A stretch of 64,000 bases of DNA from CAYLLN01 sp964384375 (GTDB taxonomy: Bacteria > Planctomycetota > Planctomycetia > Pirellulales > Pirellulaceae). The first letter of the stretch is position 1; each line of letters opens with the position of its first letter. The notes under the pieces were generated by a model. It saw only the letters and a list, made by a program, of their open reading frames with translations, made no database searches and was not told the origin of the DNA. Shown one piece after another: positions 18,692-28,162 of the stretch. The stretch covers positions 1 to 64,000 of the forward strand of contig CAYLLN010000031.1 of assembly GCA_964384375.1 (NCBI GenBank), read 5' to 3'. The translations under genes and the position numbers were made by a program.

Positions 18692-18843
18692 GCCGCAGAT
18701 TCGGACTTCGCCGGGCGCGCACGCCAGGTGAGCTATGTTTTTCACGGACGCCCAGAAAGCGAGCGCGCGACATGACTGCGCTCGGTCGGCGGCGGCCACT
18801 TGGAGTCCTCCCTTCGACACGCGAGTGAAACACGGATCGTCCG

Positions 18844-20166
18844 ATGAAAGTCATCCCCCAGACTGCCCGTACGGCCGAAGCGGCCAAAGCCGAAGAGTTC
18901 GATCAACTCAAGCGCCGCATTCACAACAAACTGGTCGATAAGCTCGACCTCAATCGCGTCGGCGAACTGCAAGGGGACGTGCTGCGGCGCGAAATCCGCC
19001 TCGTCGTCGAACACCTCTGCGACACCGAAGAAACCTTCCTCAACCGCTCGGAACGCGAGCGTTTGATTGAAGAAGTGCTCGACGAAACGTTCGGCCTGGG
19101 TCCACTCGAGTTTCTGCTCAAGGACCATACGATCAGCGATATTCTGATCAACGGGCCCAAGAACATCTATGTGGAACGCCGCGGCAAGCTGGAAAAGACC
19201 AGCGTCGAATTCCGCGACAATGCCCACCTCCTGCAAATCATCGACCGCATCGTGTCGAAGGTCGGCCGCCGTGTGGACGAAGTCTGCCCGATGGTCGATG
19301 CCCGTCTCCCCGACGGCTCCCGCGTGAACGCGATCATTCCGCCGCTGGCTCTCGACGGAGCCGCGGTTTCGATTCGCCGTTTCGGCAGCAATCCGCTCAA
19401 GCTCGAAGACCTGTTGAACTACAAGGCGTTTACGCCCGAGATGGTGATGCTCCTTGAGGGGGCGATCAAGGCCCGTCTCAACATGATCATTTCCGGTGGC
19501 ACCGGTTCCGGAAAAACGACGCTCCTCAACACGCTGTCGAGTTTCATCCAAAACGATCAGCGCGTCGTGACGATCGAGGACGCAGCCGAACTTCAACTGC
19601 AGCAAGATCACGTCGTGCGGCTGGAAACGCGGCCGCCGAACATCGAAGGCAAAGGCGCCATCACCGCGACGGACCTCGTGAAAAACGCCCTGCGTATGCG
19701 TCCCGAACGGATCCTCATCGGCGAATGCCGCGGACCGGAAACGCTCGACATGTTGCAAGCGATGAACACGGGCCACGACGGCTCGCTGACGACGCTGCAC
19801 GCCAATACGCCCCGCGACGCTTTGGCTCGTATGGAAACGATGATCATGATGTCGGGCTTCGAGCTCCCCATCAAAGCGATGCGGCAGCAAATCAGCTCGG
19901 CCGTGAATCTGATCATTCAGGCCAGCCGCTTGCAGGGTGGTATTCGCCGCGTGACGCACATCACCGAGGTCGTCGGGATGGAGCAGGACACGATCGTCAT
20001 GCAGGACATTTATCGCTATGTCCAGCAGGGGATCGACGAAACGGGCCGCGCTCGTGGCCATTTCGAGGCCACCGGCGTGCGGCCGACGTGCATGAGCAAA
20101 CTCGAATCGGCGGGCGTGCGGCTGCCGGCCAGCGCGTTCAAGCAGCGGGTGATGCTGCCGGACTAA
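18844..20166 (+). CDS. cpaF: CpaF/TadA-type secretion ATPase
   Basis: 440-residue hexameric ATPase that drives assembly of Tad/Flp-type pili or related secretion. It has an N-terminal helical domain (QLKRRIHNKLVDKLDL), the CpaF segment FGLGPLEFLLKD then ILINGPKNIYVERRGKLEK, Walker A GGTGSGKTT (218-226), the Asp box VVTIEDAAELQL, Walker B-type RILIGECRGPE, and the His box TGHDGSLTTLHANTP. It is the first of three same-strand genes with tadB and tadC. A terminator of the upstream gene and about 150 bp of DNA precede it, so the trio probably has its own promoter. Confidence 0.95.
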   Translation: MKVIPQTARTAEAAKAEEFDQLKRRIHNKLVDKLDLNRVGELQGDVLRREIRLVVEHLCDTEETFLNRSERERLIEEVLDETFGLGPLEFLLKDHTISDILINGPKNIYVERRGKLEKTSVEFRDNAHLLQIIDRIVSKVGRRVDEVCPMVDARLPDGSRVNAIIPPLALDGAAVSIRRFGSNPLKLEDLLNYKAFTPEMVMLLEGAIKARLNMIISGGTGSGKTTLLNTLSSFIQNDQRVVTIEDAAELQLQQDHVVRLETRPPNIEGKGAITATDLVKNALRMRPERILIGECRGPETLDMLQAMNTGHDGSLTTLHANTPRDALARMETMIMMSGFELPIKAMRQQISSAVNLIIQASRLQGGIRRVTHITEVVGMEQDTIVMQDIYRYVQQGIDETGRARGHFEATGVRPTCMSKLESAGVRLPASAFKQRVMLPD

Positions 20167-20261
20167 CCCCAACGTAACCCACCGCCGCAGCGCGGCGATT
20201 GCGATACCCCGCGGGCCTTGGCCCGTTTCCAGACTCGTAAAAGAGCGGTCACTCGTTTCCC

Positions 20262-21230
20262 ATGATTACGATCTTCATCATCGGCGCGGCCTTCATCGGC
20301 GTAGCCTGCCTCGTCGGGGGCGTGGCCACGCTCGTGTTCCGGTCGGAAGGTTCGGCCGAGGTCGAAAACCGGCTCGACGTGCTGACCGGGGCGGTCGCAG
20401 CCCCAACGTCCAAAGACAAGAAGAGCGAAGCCCTATTGCTGTCGTCCCCGCTAAACGATGTGCCCAACTTCGTGGAAGAGTACATCAAGCAGTGGTTCAA
20501 CCTGCGGGCCTTCCTGCAGCAGGCCGACGTGCAGACCTCGCCGGCCAAGTTCGTGTTCCTGTCGCTCGCCCTGGCGGTCGGCGGCGTGATGATCATCCCT
20601 CTCTGTCAGGGGCCAATCCTCCTGGCCCCTTTGGGTGTGATCCTCGGCGTCATCCCGTTCCTGATCCTGTTCTTCAAGCGCAAAAGCCGTATGGCGAAAT
20701 TCGCCAAGCAGTTGCCCGAAGCCTTGGAATTGATCTCGCGTGCTCTGCGGGCCGGTCACTCGCTCGCGTCGGGCTTCAAGCTCGTCGCGGACGAAATGGA
20801 CAAGCCGGTCGGGACCGAATTCGAGCGGTGCTACGAGGCTCAGAACCTCGGTATTCCGCTCGATGAAGCGATTCAGGAAATGACCGAGCGCGTCCCGAAC
20901 CTCGACCTGCGGTTCTTCGCGACGGCGGTCATCTTGCAGCGGCAGACGGGTGGCGATCTGGCCGAAATTCTCGACAAGATCGGCTACCTGGTCCGCGAAC
21001 GGTTCAAGATTTGGGGCCAGATTCAGGCCCTCACCGGCGAAGGCCGCTTGTCGGGCATCGTCCTCCTCGCCTTGCCGCCGGCTCTGTTCATCGCGATTTG
21101 GCGGCTCAACCCGCAGTATTGCATGATTCTGTTCACCGACCCGATGGGGCATCAAATGCTGGCCGTCGCCGTGGTGATGCAAATCATCGGTGCGCTCGTC
21201 ATTCGCAAGATCGTCAATATCAAGGTTTAA
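20262..21230 (+). CDS. tadB: Type II secretion F-domain protein TadB
   Basis: Inner-membrane platform protein of the Tad system. 322 residues with an N-terminal transmembrane helix (ITIFIIGAAFIGVACLVGG), a pair of helices around residues 100-135, the cytoplasmic GspF domain (AKQLPEALELISRALRAGHSL, FERCYEAQNLGIPLDEAIQEM) and a C-terminal membrane helix pair. It follows cpaF by 95 bp. Confidence 0.92.
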   Translation: MITIFIIGAAFIGVACLVGGVATLVFRSEGSAEVENRLDVLTGAVAAPTSKDKKSEALLLSSPLNDVPNFVEEYIKQWFNLRAFLQQADVQTSPAKFVFLSLALAVGGVMIIPLCQGPILLAPLGVILGVIPFLILFFKRKSRMAKFAKQLPEALELISRALRAGHSLASGFKLVADEMDKPVGTEFERCYEAQNLGIPLDEAIQEMTERVPNLDLRFFATAVILQRQTGGDLAEILDKIGYLVRERFKIWGQIQALTGEGRLSGIVLLALPPALFIAIWRLNPQYCMILFTDPMGHQMLAVAVVMQIIGALVIRKIVNIKV

Positions 21231-21304
21231 ACAGGTTCAACTGACAACTGACGAGACGTCAACGGTCAGTTGGGTGTGTGAATTACTCCTGCTCCGAGGT
21301 TGCA

Positions 21305-22288
21305 ATGTCCGTCCTTCTGCTGGCCCAAAGCGGCGACTTTTACTCGTGGCTCGCGCCCCTCGGCGTGTTTGGCCTCGTGGCCGCCTTGGCCTGGATGACC
21401 GTCGATTGGCTGTCGAGCAAGACCAGCCGGGCCGAACAGCGGCTCGACGACTTCAGGGATCCGATGGCCCGTAAAAAGCGGGAAGAACTCGGCCCCAAGA
21501 AGAAAAACGATGCGGTCGCGCGGATGCTCGAATCGGCCGCTCCCTCACTCGCCAAGCCCCTGCAGCCCAAGAGCGAGCAGGAGCAAAGCAAACTCAAGCT
21601 GAAGTTGTCGTATGCCGGCTTCCGGAGCGAGGCCGCCCCGCAGATCTTCCTCGGCTGCAAGTTCATCATGCTGATGCTCGGCCTCGTGCTCGGCGGCGGC
21701 ACCACCGTCGCGATCATGGGGATCAATCAAGGCTCGCTGTTCCGCATCGTGATGATCGCCGGCGGCATGTTCTATTTCCCCGACTTCGTCGTGATGTGGC
21801 TCGGCAAAAAGCGGAAGGAGTCGATCTTCCTCGGCCTGCCGGACGCTCTCGACTTGCTCGTCGTCTGCGTGGAAGCGGGTCTTGGTCTCGACCAGGCGAT
21901 GCGCAAAGTCGCCGACGAAATGAAGAAGTCGTACCGGACCATCGCCGAGGAATTCAACCTCTGCAACCTGCAACTGCAGATGGGTCGCTCGCGCCAACAA
22001 GTGCTGCAAGAACTTGGCAGCCGCAGCGGCGTCGATGACCTCAAGTCGCTGTCGAGCATTCTGATTCAGGCCGACAAGTTCGGCTCGTCGATCGCCCAGG
22101 CGCTCCGCGTGCAAAGCGATTCGATGCGTACCCGCCGCCGGCAGATTGCGGAAGAAAAAGCCGCGAAGACGGCGGTGAAGCTGATCTTCCCGCTCGTGCT
22201 CTTCATCTTCCCGGGCATCTTCGTGGTGCTGGTCGGTCCGGCCGCGATCACGATGGTCCGCGAGATGTTCCCGCTCATGGGCGGGTAA
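21305..22288 (+). CDS. tadC: Type II secretion F-domain protein TadC
   Basis: Second GspF-like platform protein, partner of TadB. 327 residues from MSVLLLAQSG; a GAGG ribosome-binding site lies just upstream, favouring this Met over one nine codons earlier. Membrane helices at the N-terminus, around 115-165, and at the C-terminus (LIFPLVLFIFPGIFVVLVGPA) flank the GspF domain (LPDALDLLVVCVEAGLGLDQAM, LQMGRSRQQVLQELGSR). Ends the Tad trio; pilin and secretin genes are not in this window. Confidence 0.92.
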   Translation: MSVLLLAQSGDFYSWLAPLGVFGLVAALAWMTVDWLSSKTSRAEQRLDDFRDPMARKKREELGPKKKNDAVARMLESAAPSLAKPLQPKSEQEQSKLKLKLSYAGFRSEAAPQIFLGCKFIMLMLGLVLGGGTTVAIMGINQGSLFRIVMIAGGMFYFPDFVVMWLGKKRKESIFLGLPDALDLLVVCVEAGLGLDQAMRKVADEMKKSYRTIAEEFNLCNLQLQMGRSRQQVLQELGSRSGVDDLKSLSSILIQADKFGSSIAQALRVQSDSMRTRRRQIAEEKAAKTAVKLIFPLVLFIFPGIFVVLVGPAAITMVREMFPLMGG

Positions 22289-22320
22289 GGCCGAAGCGGA
22301 CTAGCGACCAATGGGGCTGG

Positions 22321-22347
22321 GGGCTAGGGATTCAAACTCCCTAGCCC
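22321..22347. terminator. Hairpin between convergent genes
   Basis: GGGCTAGGG and CCCTAGCCC arms with a 9-nt loop lie between tadC and the converging reductase gene, whose stop codon starts at 22349. No clear T-tract, so terminator function is inferred from position. Confidence 0.45.
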
Positions 22348-22348
22348 T

Positions 22349-22981
22349 CTACCGTTTCAGCATCTTGAACGCACAGTTCGAGCCCCAGCCTTGCTTGAAC
22401 GCGAGGTGGATGTAGAGCATGGCCAGCGGTTCGAGATAGCGGGCGCTCGAGAGCGGGCCGGCATCGACCGGATCGAACTGCAGGACGTCGATCAGCTCGT
22501 GGACCGTCTGCTTGGCGGCTGGGTCGTCGCCGCAATAGAACATCGTCGCCTTATAATTGCCGAAGAGCGGATCGTTCATGACGCGGACACTGGCCGAATT
22601 GAACGCCTTGACTACGCATGCCGTCGGCGCCCAGGCTGCAACCTGCTCGGCAGCGGACGTGTGGTAGCCCAGTTCGATGCCGCTCATGTCGGCCTTAAGC
22701 GGGTTGATGGCGTCGATGAGAACGCATCCGCGAAGATCGCCCAGATCCTTGAGTGTCACTTCGGCCGCGGCCCATGGTAGGGCAAGCAGAATCACATCGG
22801 CGTCAGCGCTCGCTTCCTTCAAGCTACACGCGCGGGTCGGATGGCCGCAGCGGTCCAGTAGCGCCGTGACCTTTTCGTGCTGGGGGTCGCGCGAGCCGAA
22901 GGTGACCTTGTGCCCCGCCTTGGCCCAGCGAGTGCCGAGGGTGGAGCCGACGCTGCCGGTGCCGAGGATGGCAATATTCAC
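22349..22981 (-). CDS. NADPH-dependent F420 reductase-like oxidoreductase
   Basis: 210 residues from a GTG that gives VNIAILGTGSVGSTLG, the family's Rossmann N-terminus; an ATG at 23047 would add 22 residues of poor quality. Further markers are KVTFGSRDPQ, ILLALPWAA, LIDAINPLK, VVKAFNSASV and FYCGDDPAAKQTV. Such proteins use NADPH and often F420 or another unknown substrate; whether this organism makes F420 cannot be seen here. Convergent with tadC. Confidence 0.85.
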   Translation of the reverse strand: MNIAILGTGSVGSTLGTRWAKAGHKVTFGSRDPQHEKVTALLDRCGHPTRACSLKEASADADVILLALPWAAAEVTLKDLGDLRGCVLIDAINPLKADMSGIELGYHTSAAEQVAAWAPTACVVKAFNSASVRVMNDPLFGNYKATMFYCGDDPAAKQTVHELIDVLQFDPVDAGPLSSARYLEPLAMLYIHLAFKQGWGSNCAFKMLKR

Positions 22982-23139
22982 GCCCGAAATTCCCGAAGTA
23001 GATGCGAAGCGAATGCGCGCGACCCCTGTCGCACAAGCGGCATTCATCGTACTCTTTTTCCCACAGGCAGGGTGGGGACCTTGACAGCTCGTGCTGCGTA
23101 CTTCGGCGACCGACTCCGTAGAACTCGTGAGGTGAATTC

Positions 23140-24681
23140 GTGCCCAAGTCTGCTTGGATCGTGGCATTCCCCCTGCTTCTGACTGCTGCTTGCGTCCTCC
23201 CCCTGCGGGCAAGTGCCCAGGAGCCGGAGAGTCCTTCCACCCCAGCCGCTCCAACGGCATCGGAACATCCGGCGGGAGAGCACCCCGCAGGCGAAGAGGA
23301 TCACGAAGGTGATGCCCACGACGACCATCACGCCCAGGTCGCGGCGATCGGCAAAGCTCTGCCGCTTTGGACGGTGATTCCGTTCGTCGTGCTGCTCTTG
23401 TGCATCGCCATCCTGCCGCTCGCTGCCGGGCACTGGTGGGAGCACAACTCGAACAAGGGGATCGTCGCCGGGGCACTGGCGGCGATTATGGTTGCGTACC
23501 TCGTCGGCGTGTGGGGCTCGGTCGGCATGGGCGCGCTTCAGCACGTGCTGATGGAGTACGTCTCGTTCATTCTGTTGCTCGGCGCACTCTTCTCAATCAC
23601 CGGCGGTGTCTATGTAAAGGGCTCGCTCAACGGCACGCCGCTGGCGAACACTGGCATCATGGCGATCGGGGCGGTCATCGCCAGCTTCATCGGCACGACG
23701 GGAGCTTCCGTGCTTCTCATCCGGCCGCTCTTGCGAGCCAATCAAACCCGCGTCGCCAAGGCCCACATCGTCATCTTTTTTATCTTCATCGTTTCCAACT
23801 GCGGTGGCTTGCTCACGCCGCTGGGTGATCCTCCCCTGTTCATGGGCTTCACTGCCGGTGTCCCGTTTCTGTGGACGCTTGAAAACCTGTGGCCGATGTG
23901 GCTCTTGGTGAATCTGTCGCTCCTGGTGATTTTCCACGTCTGGGACGAAGTCGTCTTTGCCCGTGAAGAAAAGGCCCGTCCCGGCTCGCAACTCGAAGAG
24001 GTGATGAAGCACGAACCGCTCGGGATCAGCGGCGGGCTCAACTTCCTGTTCCTCGGTGGCGTCGTTGCAGCGGTCTATTTCAAAGGGGTTTACAACTGGC
24101 CGTGGGGAGTTCAGGAAGGGATCATGGCTTTGATGGCGGTGCTCGCCTACCTGACCACATCTCAAACAAATCGCGCCGCGAACAAGTTCTCGTTTGGGCC
24201 GATCATCGAAGTGGCTGTCTTGTTCATCGGCATCTTCATCACGATGACGCCCGCCCTGCAGATTCTGAACTCTTGGGGGAGCGGCAATCGCGAAGTGCTG
24301 GGGATGAAGTTCGGCATGACCGAGCCGTGGCAGTTCTTCTGGGCGTCGGGCATCTTGTCGAGCTTCCTCGACAACGCGCCGACCTACATCACGATGGCGG
24401 CCACGGCATCGGGCCTGAAGGGCGTGCAGGCGACCGGGCAATATCTGAGCGAGTTCCTGGCTCAGGGGGAAGGGGCCCGTGCCTTGCTGGCCGCCATTTC
24501 GTGCGGTGCGGTCTTCATGGGGGCCAATACCTACATCGGCAACGGCCCCAACTTCATGGTCAAAGCGATCGCCGAAGAGAACAGCGTGAAGATGCCCAGC
24601 TTCTTCGGCTACATGCTCTATAGCGGGATGATTTTGATTCCGCTGTTTGTTGTGGTGACGGTGGTCTTCTTTCGCGGCTAG
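23140..24681 (+). CDS. nhaD: NhaD-type sodium:proton antiporter
   Basis: 513 residues, GTG start with a GAGGTG ribosome-binding site. After a signal-like segment, the first 70 residues are hydrophilic and acidic with a His cluster (EEDHEGDAHDDHHAQ), probably periplasmic. The rest is a multi-spanning ion transporter with NhaD hallmarks: NCGGLLTPLGDPPLFMGF, TGASVLLIRPLLRAN, LSSFLDNAPTYI and MGANTYIGNGPNFMVKA. It exports Na+ or Li+ in exchange for protons. The adjacent minus-strand gene is divergent across about 160 bp. Confidence 0.94.
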   Translation: MPKSAWIVAFPLLLTAACVLPLRASAQEPESPSTPAAPTASEHPAGEHPAGEEDHEGDAHDDHHAQVAAIGKALPLWTVIPFVVLLLCIAILPLAAGHWWEHNSNKGIVAGALAAIMVAYLVGVWGSVGMGALQHVLMEYVSFILLLGALFSITGGVYVKGSLNGTPLANTGIMAIGAVIASFIGTTGASVLLIRPLLRANQTRVAKAHIVIFFIFIVSNCGGLLTPLGDPPLFMGFTAGVPFLWTLENLWPMWLLVNLSLLVIFHVWDEVVFAREEKARPGSQLEEVMKHEPLGISGGLNFLFLGGVVAAVYFKGVYNWPWGVQEGIMALMAVLAYLTTSQTNRAANKFSFGPIIEVAVLFIGIFITMTPALQILNSWGSGNREVLGMKFGMTEPWQFFWASGILSSFLDNAPTYITMAATASGLKGVQATGQYLSEFLAQGEGARALLAAISCGAVFMGANTYIGNGPNFMVKAIAEENSVKMPSFFGYMLYSGMILIPLFVVVTVVFFRG

Positions 24682-24762
24682 CCAGTCACGAGGAAGGAAC
24701 CGCGGATGTCGCTGATAACGCGGATACGATCAAGCGAGTGGTTGCAAGGCGGCGAACTGACT

Positions 24763-24801
24763 CTTTGCGACCTTAGCGTTCTTCGCGTCTTGGCGTTAAA
24801 A
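24763..24801. repeat. Intergenic GCGTTCTT-type phrase repeat
   Basis: Four short related units (TTTGCGACCTT, AGCGTTCTT, CGCGTCTT, GGCGTTAAA) follow one another with a period of 8-11 nt in the gap between nhaD and the AmmeMemoRadiSam gene. The rest of this roughly 250-bp gap shows only the -10-like element at 24881. Confidence 0.4.
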
Positions 24802-24880
24802 CCAGTCCGCTCTGCCGTACGCGTTCCGCCAACGCTCAGTGGGTTGGTTTCAGATACGCCGGTCCGATCGCGATGCAGCG

Positions 24881-24886
24881 TATAAT
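24881..24886 (+). promoter_or_regulatory. TATAAT -10-like element
   Basis: A perfect TATAAT 45 bp upstream of the start codon at 24932, implying a leader of about 40 nt. No consensus -35 is seen at the usual distance. Confidence 0.4.
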
Positions 24887-24931
24887 GGACAGCTTGGCTT
24901 CTTCGATTGGCCATTTCGCCAAGTTTGAATC

Positions 24932-27900
24932 ATGTCCCGCCGCGTCCTCTTGCCGCCCACTGCTGCGCCGCTGACCGACGGCACGCGCCTCGGAGGTTGG
25001 TGGCACGACGATCCGGACGAAGCGGGGCGGATCGTGTGCGATCTCTGCCCGCGCGATTGCCATTTACGGCCCGGCGACCGGGGCTTCTGCTTTGTGCGCG
25101 AGAACCGCAGCGGCGAGATGGTCCTTTCGACCTATGGCCGCTCGACCGGCTTTTGCATCGACCCGATCGAGAAGAAGCCCCTCAATCAGTTTTATCCCGG
25201 CACGAGCGTGCTGTCGTTTGGCACGGCAGGGTGCAACCTGGGGTGCAAGTTCTGCCAGAACTGGTCGATCAGCAAATCCCGCGAGATCGAGCGGTTGAGC
25301 GAGACAGCATCGCCTGAGACGATCGCCGCCGCGGCCCAGCGGCTCGGCTGCCGGAGCGTCGCATTCACCTACAACGACCCGGTCGTGTGGGCCGAGTATG
25401 CGATCGACACAGCTCGTGCATGCCGCGAGGCGGGCGTGAAGACAGTGGCCGTGACGGCGGGTTACATCACGCCGGCCGCGCGCGGTGCGTTTTACGAACA
25501 CATCGACGCGGCCAACGTCGATCTCAAGGGTTTCACGGAGGAGTTCTATCAACATTTGACGCTGTCACACCTGGAGCCGGTGAAGGAGACGCTCCGCTGG
25601 CTGGTCCATGAAACAAACGTGTGGACCGAGATCACGAATCTCATCATCCCGCGCGAGAACGACTCGACCGATGAACTGCGGGAGATGTGCGATTGGATTC
25701 TGGCGGCCCTGGGGCCGGAGGTGCCGGTCCACTTCACCGCGTTTCATCCGGACTTTCGGTTGAACGATCGGCCGCGAACGCCCGCTGAGACACTGCTGGC
25801 GGCTTACGACATCGCAACGGCCGCCGGCCTGCGTTACGTCTATGTGGGCAACATCCATGCTCCCAAGCAGCAAACGACGTATTGCCCCGGTTGCCGGGCA
25901 GTGCTGATCGAGCGAGTCGGTTACGATCTGCGGCAGTACACGCTGGAAGGGAATCGCTGTCGATCGTGTGGCCGCGAGATTGCCGGGCACTACGACGAGC
26001 GGCCGGGGAACTGGGGGAGCAAGCGGCAGCCGGTGCGGATTGGGGAGTTTGCGGAAAGGTCGCCAATGTCGATTCAATCGCCGACGAACTCACCAGGCAT
26101 CGACTCGCTTAGCGCCTCACAGGAACGGGCCATTCTACAGACCGCGTGTCGGCTGCTCGCGGCCGAAGTGGTCGGCGTCGAGGCGGCAATCGTCGTCGAT
26201 GAGCTGGCCGGTACGGCAGAACTCCCCGTGCTCGGAGCGTTCGTCAGCCTGAAGCGGCAGGGGCATCTCCGCTCGTGTTGCGGCACGATGGGGCAGAACC
26301 AGCCGCTAGCCGCCGCACTGGCAATGGCAGCGAAGCGCTCTGCGTCGGACGATCCGCGGTTCCCGTCGGTGACTAGCCGCGAGCTGGCGCACCTGGATGT
26401 CGAGGTTTGGCTGCTGCACTCGCTCAAGCCCATTGCTGCACGGGGTGAAGCGCGGCGCGAAGCGATCGAAATCGGCAAGCACGGACTGCAGATTGCCCGC
26501 GGCCAGGCACGCGGGCTCTTGTTGCCGGGTGTGGCGACCGAGCACGGTTTGTCGGCCGAGGCATTCCTCGAACAGGTCGCAATCAAGGCGCAGCTCCCGC
26601 CGACGGCGTGGAAAGAAAACGACACGTCGCTCTGGACGTTTGAAGGGAAATCGCTGCAAGCCGCCGTAGGGGATGTGCTGTCGTCGCCAGCCGCATCTTC
26701 ACCGCCGAAGATTGGCCCACGCGATTTGCCAGGCCTCGCCGACTTCTGCCGTCGGAACCTGCGGGCGATGACCAGCGGCGCAACGCCCGACTTTTTTGCT
26801 CCTGGCGTGGCCGACGGGAACGTGAGCGGCATTGTCGTGAGCGTGTGCGATGGCGAAGGGCGGGAGATGTTTCAAGGGCATCGCCTCGTCCTGCGCGGCA
26901 GCTTTCCGTTGCAATCGACGCTATTCGGACTGCTGGAAAAGCTGGCCCAAGCGACCTGCCAGCAGCGACTTCCCGCCGCCACGGTGCGAAGCCTGGAGCC
27001 GCGATTGGCCGTTCTCACCGAGCCGGCCATGCACGGCACACTGGCCGCGCCCGACCTGCGTGGCCTCGATCCGAGTCGGGAAGCGATTGTCATATCCGAA
27101 CGCGGGAAGACGGTACTGGTCTTTGATCCTGAAAAATCTGCAGAAGCGGTGCTGCAATCTGCAGCTGAGGCGATTCAAGTGACCTCGCCGGCACAAACGC
27201 AGGTCTGGTCGCTGGCCATCGCGACCGACGCGCCGCGGCTACGAGTCGCCCAGGTTCCGCAAGCCGTGGCCGGACAGGCCGTTCGCCCGCCTGCCGTAGC
27301 TGGCACGTTCTATCCGGCTGATCCGCAAGAGCTGGAGCAGCTCGTCGAATGTTCATTTCCGACGACCGCAGTGCAGCAACAACGGTGGCCGGCCGTTATG
27401 GTGCCGCATGCGGGGCTTGTCTATTCGGGGCGTATCGCAGCCGATGTGTTCCGCCGCATTCGCTTTCCGAGCACGGCGATCATCATCGGGCCGAAACACA
27501 CGCCGCACGGCGTCGATTGGGCCGTCGCACCACACGAATCCTGGTCGATTCCCGGCGCGACGCTCCCCGGCGATCTGCCGCTGGCCCGCCGCCTGGCCGA
27601 GTCGATTCCGGGCCTAACGCTCGACGCCGCCGCTCATGCCCGCGAACACGCGATCGAAGTGGAACTCCCTTTCATCGCCCGGCTCGCTCCCACGACGAAG
27701 ATCGTCGGCATTGTGATAGGCAGCGGCGACCTCGCGCGCTGTCGGCAGTTTGCCACGGGACTGGCCGAAGTGATTCGCTCGCTTCCCGACCTGCCGCTCC
27801 TGGTCATCTCCAGCGACATGAATCACTTTGCCAGCGACGCCGAGAATCGCCGGCTGGATGAACTGGCCCTGGCGGCAATGGAAACGCTCGATCCGGAGCG

Positions 27901-28162
27901 GCTCTACGAAACCGCGACGAACAAGCGGATCAGCATGTGCGGCCTGTTGCCCGCCGTCATCGTCATGGAGACGCTCCGCCTGCTCAGCCGCCTGAATACG
28001 ATCGAGCGCGTTGCCTATGCCACCAGTGCCGACGTAAGCGGCGACAAGAGCCGCGTGGTGGGCTACGCAGGGATGCTGCTGGGAACTTACGCCGCGGCCC
28101 GCATTCCAACCGCTGCAGCGGTCACTGGCAGCACCCGCGCCACCGAGCCATCCGCCCGATAG
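24932..28162 (+). CDS. AmmeMemoRadiSam fusion: radical SAM enzyme + AMMECR1 + Memo-like
   Basis: 1076 residues joining three components usually encoded separately. Residues 1-380: radical SAM protein with extra N-terminal Cys (C36, C39, C43, C53), cluster motif C101-x3-C105-x2-C108 (GCNLGCKFCQNW) and a CxxC/CxxC ribbon at its end (YCPGCRAVL, RCRSCGREI). About 390-570: AMMECR1-like (LGAFVSLKRQGHLRSCCGTMG, where many members have LRGCIG). About 600-780: unassigned. About 785-1060: Memo-like (PPAVAGTFYPADPQEL, VPHAGLVYSG, GPKHTPHG, REHAIEVELPF, ISSDMNHFAS, SMCGLLPA). The chemistry of this system is unknown. Its last 76 bp overlap a small minus-strand gene. Confidence 0.9.
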   Translation: MSRRVLLPPTAAPLTDGTRLGGWWHDDPDEAGRIVCDLCPRDCHLRPGDRGFCFVRENRSGEMVLSTYGRSTGFCIDPIEKKPLNQFYPGTSVLSFGTAGCNLGCKFCQNWSISKSREIERLSETASPETIAAAAQRLGCRSVAFTYNDPVVWAEYAIDTARACREAGVKTVAVTAGYITPAARGAFYEHIDAANVDLKGFTEEFYQHLTLSHLEPVKETLRWLVHETNVWTEITNLIIPRENDSTDELREMCDWILAALGPEVPVHFTAFHPDFRLNDRPRTPAETLLAAYDIATAAGLRYVYVGNIHAPKQQTTYCPGCRAVLIERVGYDLRQYTLEGNRCRSCGREIAGHYDERPGNWGSKRQPVRIGEFAERSPMSIQSPTNSPGIDSLSASQERAILQTACRLLAAEVVGVEAAIVVDELAGTAELPVLGAFVSLKRQGHLRSCCGTMGQNQPLAAALAMAAKRSASDDPRFPSVTSRELAHLDVEVWLLHSLKPIAARGEARREAIEIGKHGLQIARGQARGLLLPGVATEHGLSAEAFLEQVAIKAQLPPTAWKENDTSLWTFEGKSLQAAVGDVLSSPAASSPPKIGPRDLPGLADFCRRNLRAMTSGATPDFFAPGVADGNVSGIVVSVCDGEGREMFQGHRLVLRGSFPLQSTLFGLLEKLAQATCQQRLPAATVRSLEPRLAVLTEPAMHGTLAAPDLRGLDPSREAIVISERGKTVLVFDPEKSAEAVLQSAAEAIQVTSPAQTQVWSLAIATDAPRLRVAQVPQAVAGQAVRPPAVAGTFYPADPQELEQLVECSFPTTAVQQQRWPAVMVPHAGLVYSGRIAADVFRRIRFPSTAIIIGPKHTPHGVDWAVAPHESWSIPGATLPGDLPLARRLAESIPGLTLDAAAHAREHAIEVELPFIARLAPTTKIVGIVIGSGDLARCRQFATGLAEVIRSLPDLPLLVISSDMNHFASDAENRRLDELALAAMETLDPERLYETATNKRISMCGLLPAVIVMETLRLLSRLNTIERVAYATSADVSGDKSRVVGYAGMLLGTYAAARIPTAAAVTGSTRATEPSAR

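Noticed and set aside
18742..20172. 476-codon minus-strand open frame opposite cpaF
   Set aside because: Antisense shadow of a clear ATPase gene.
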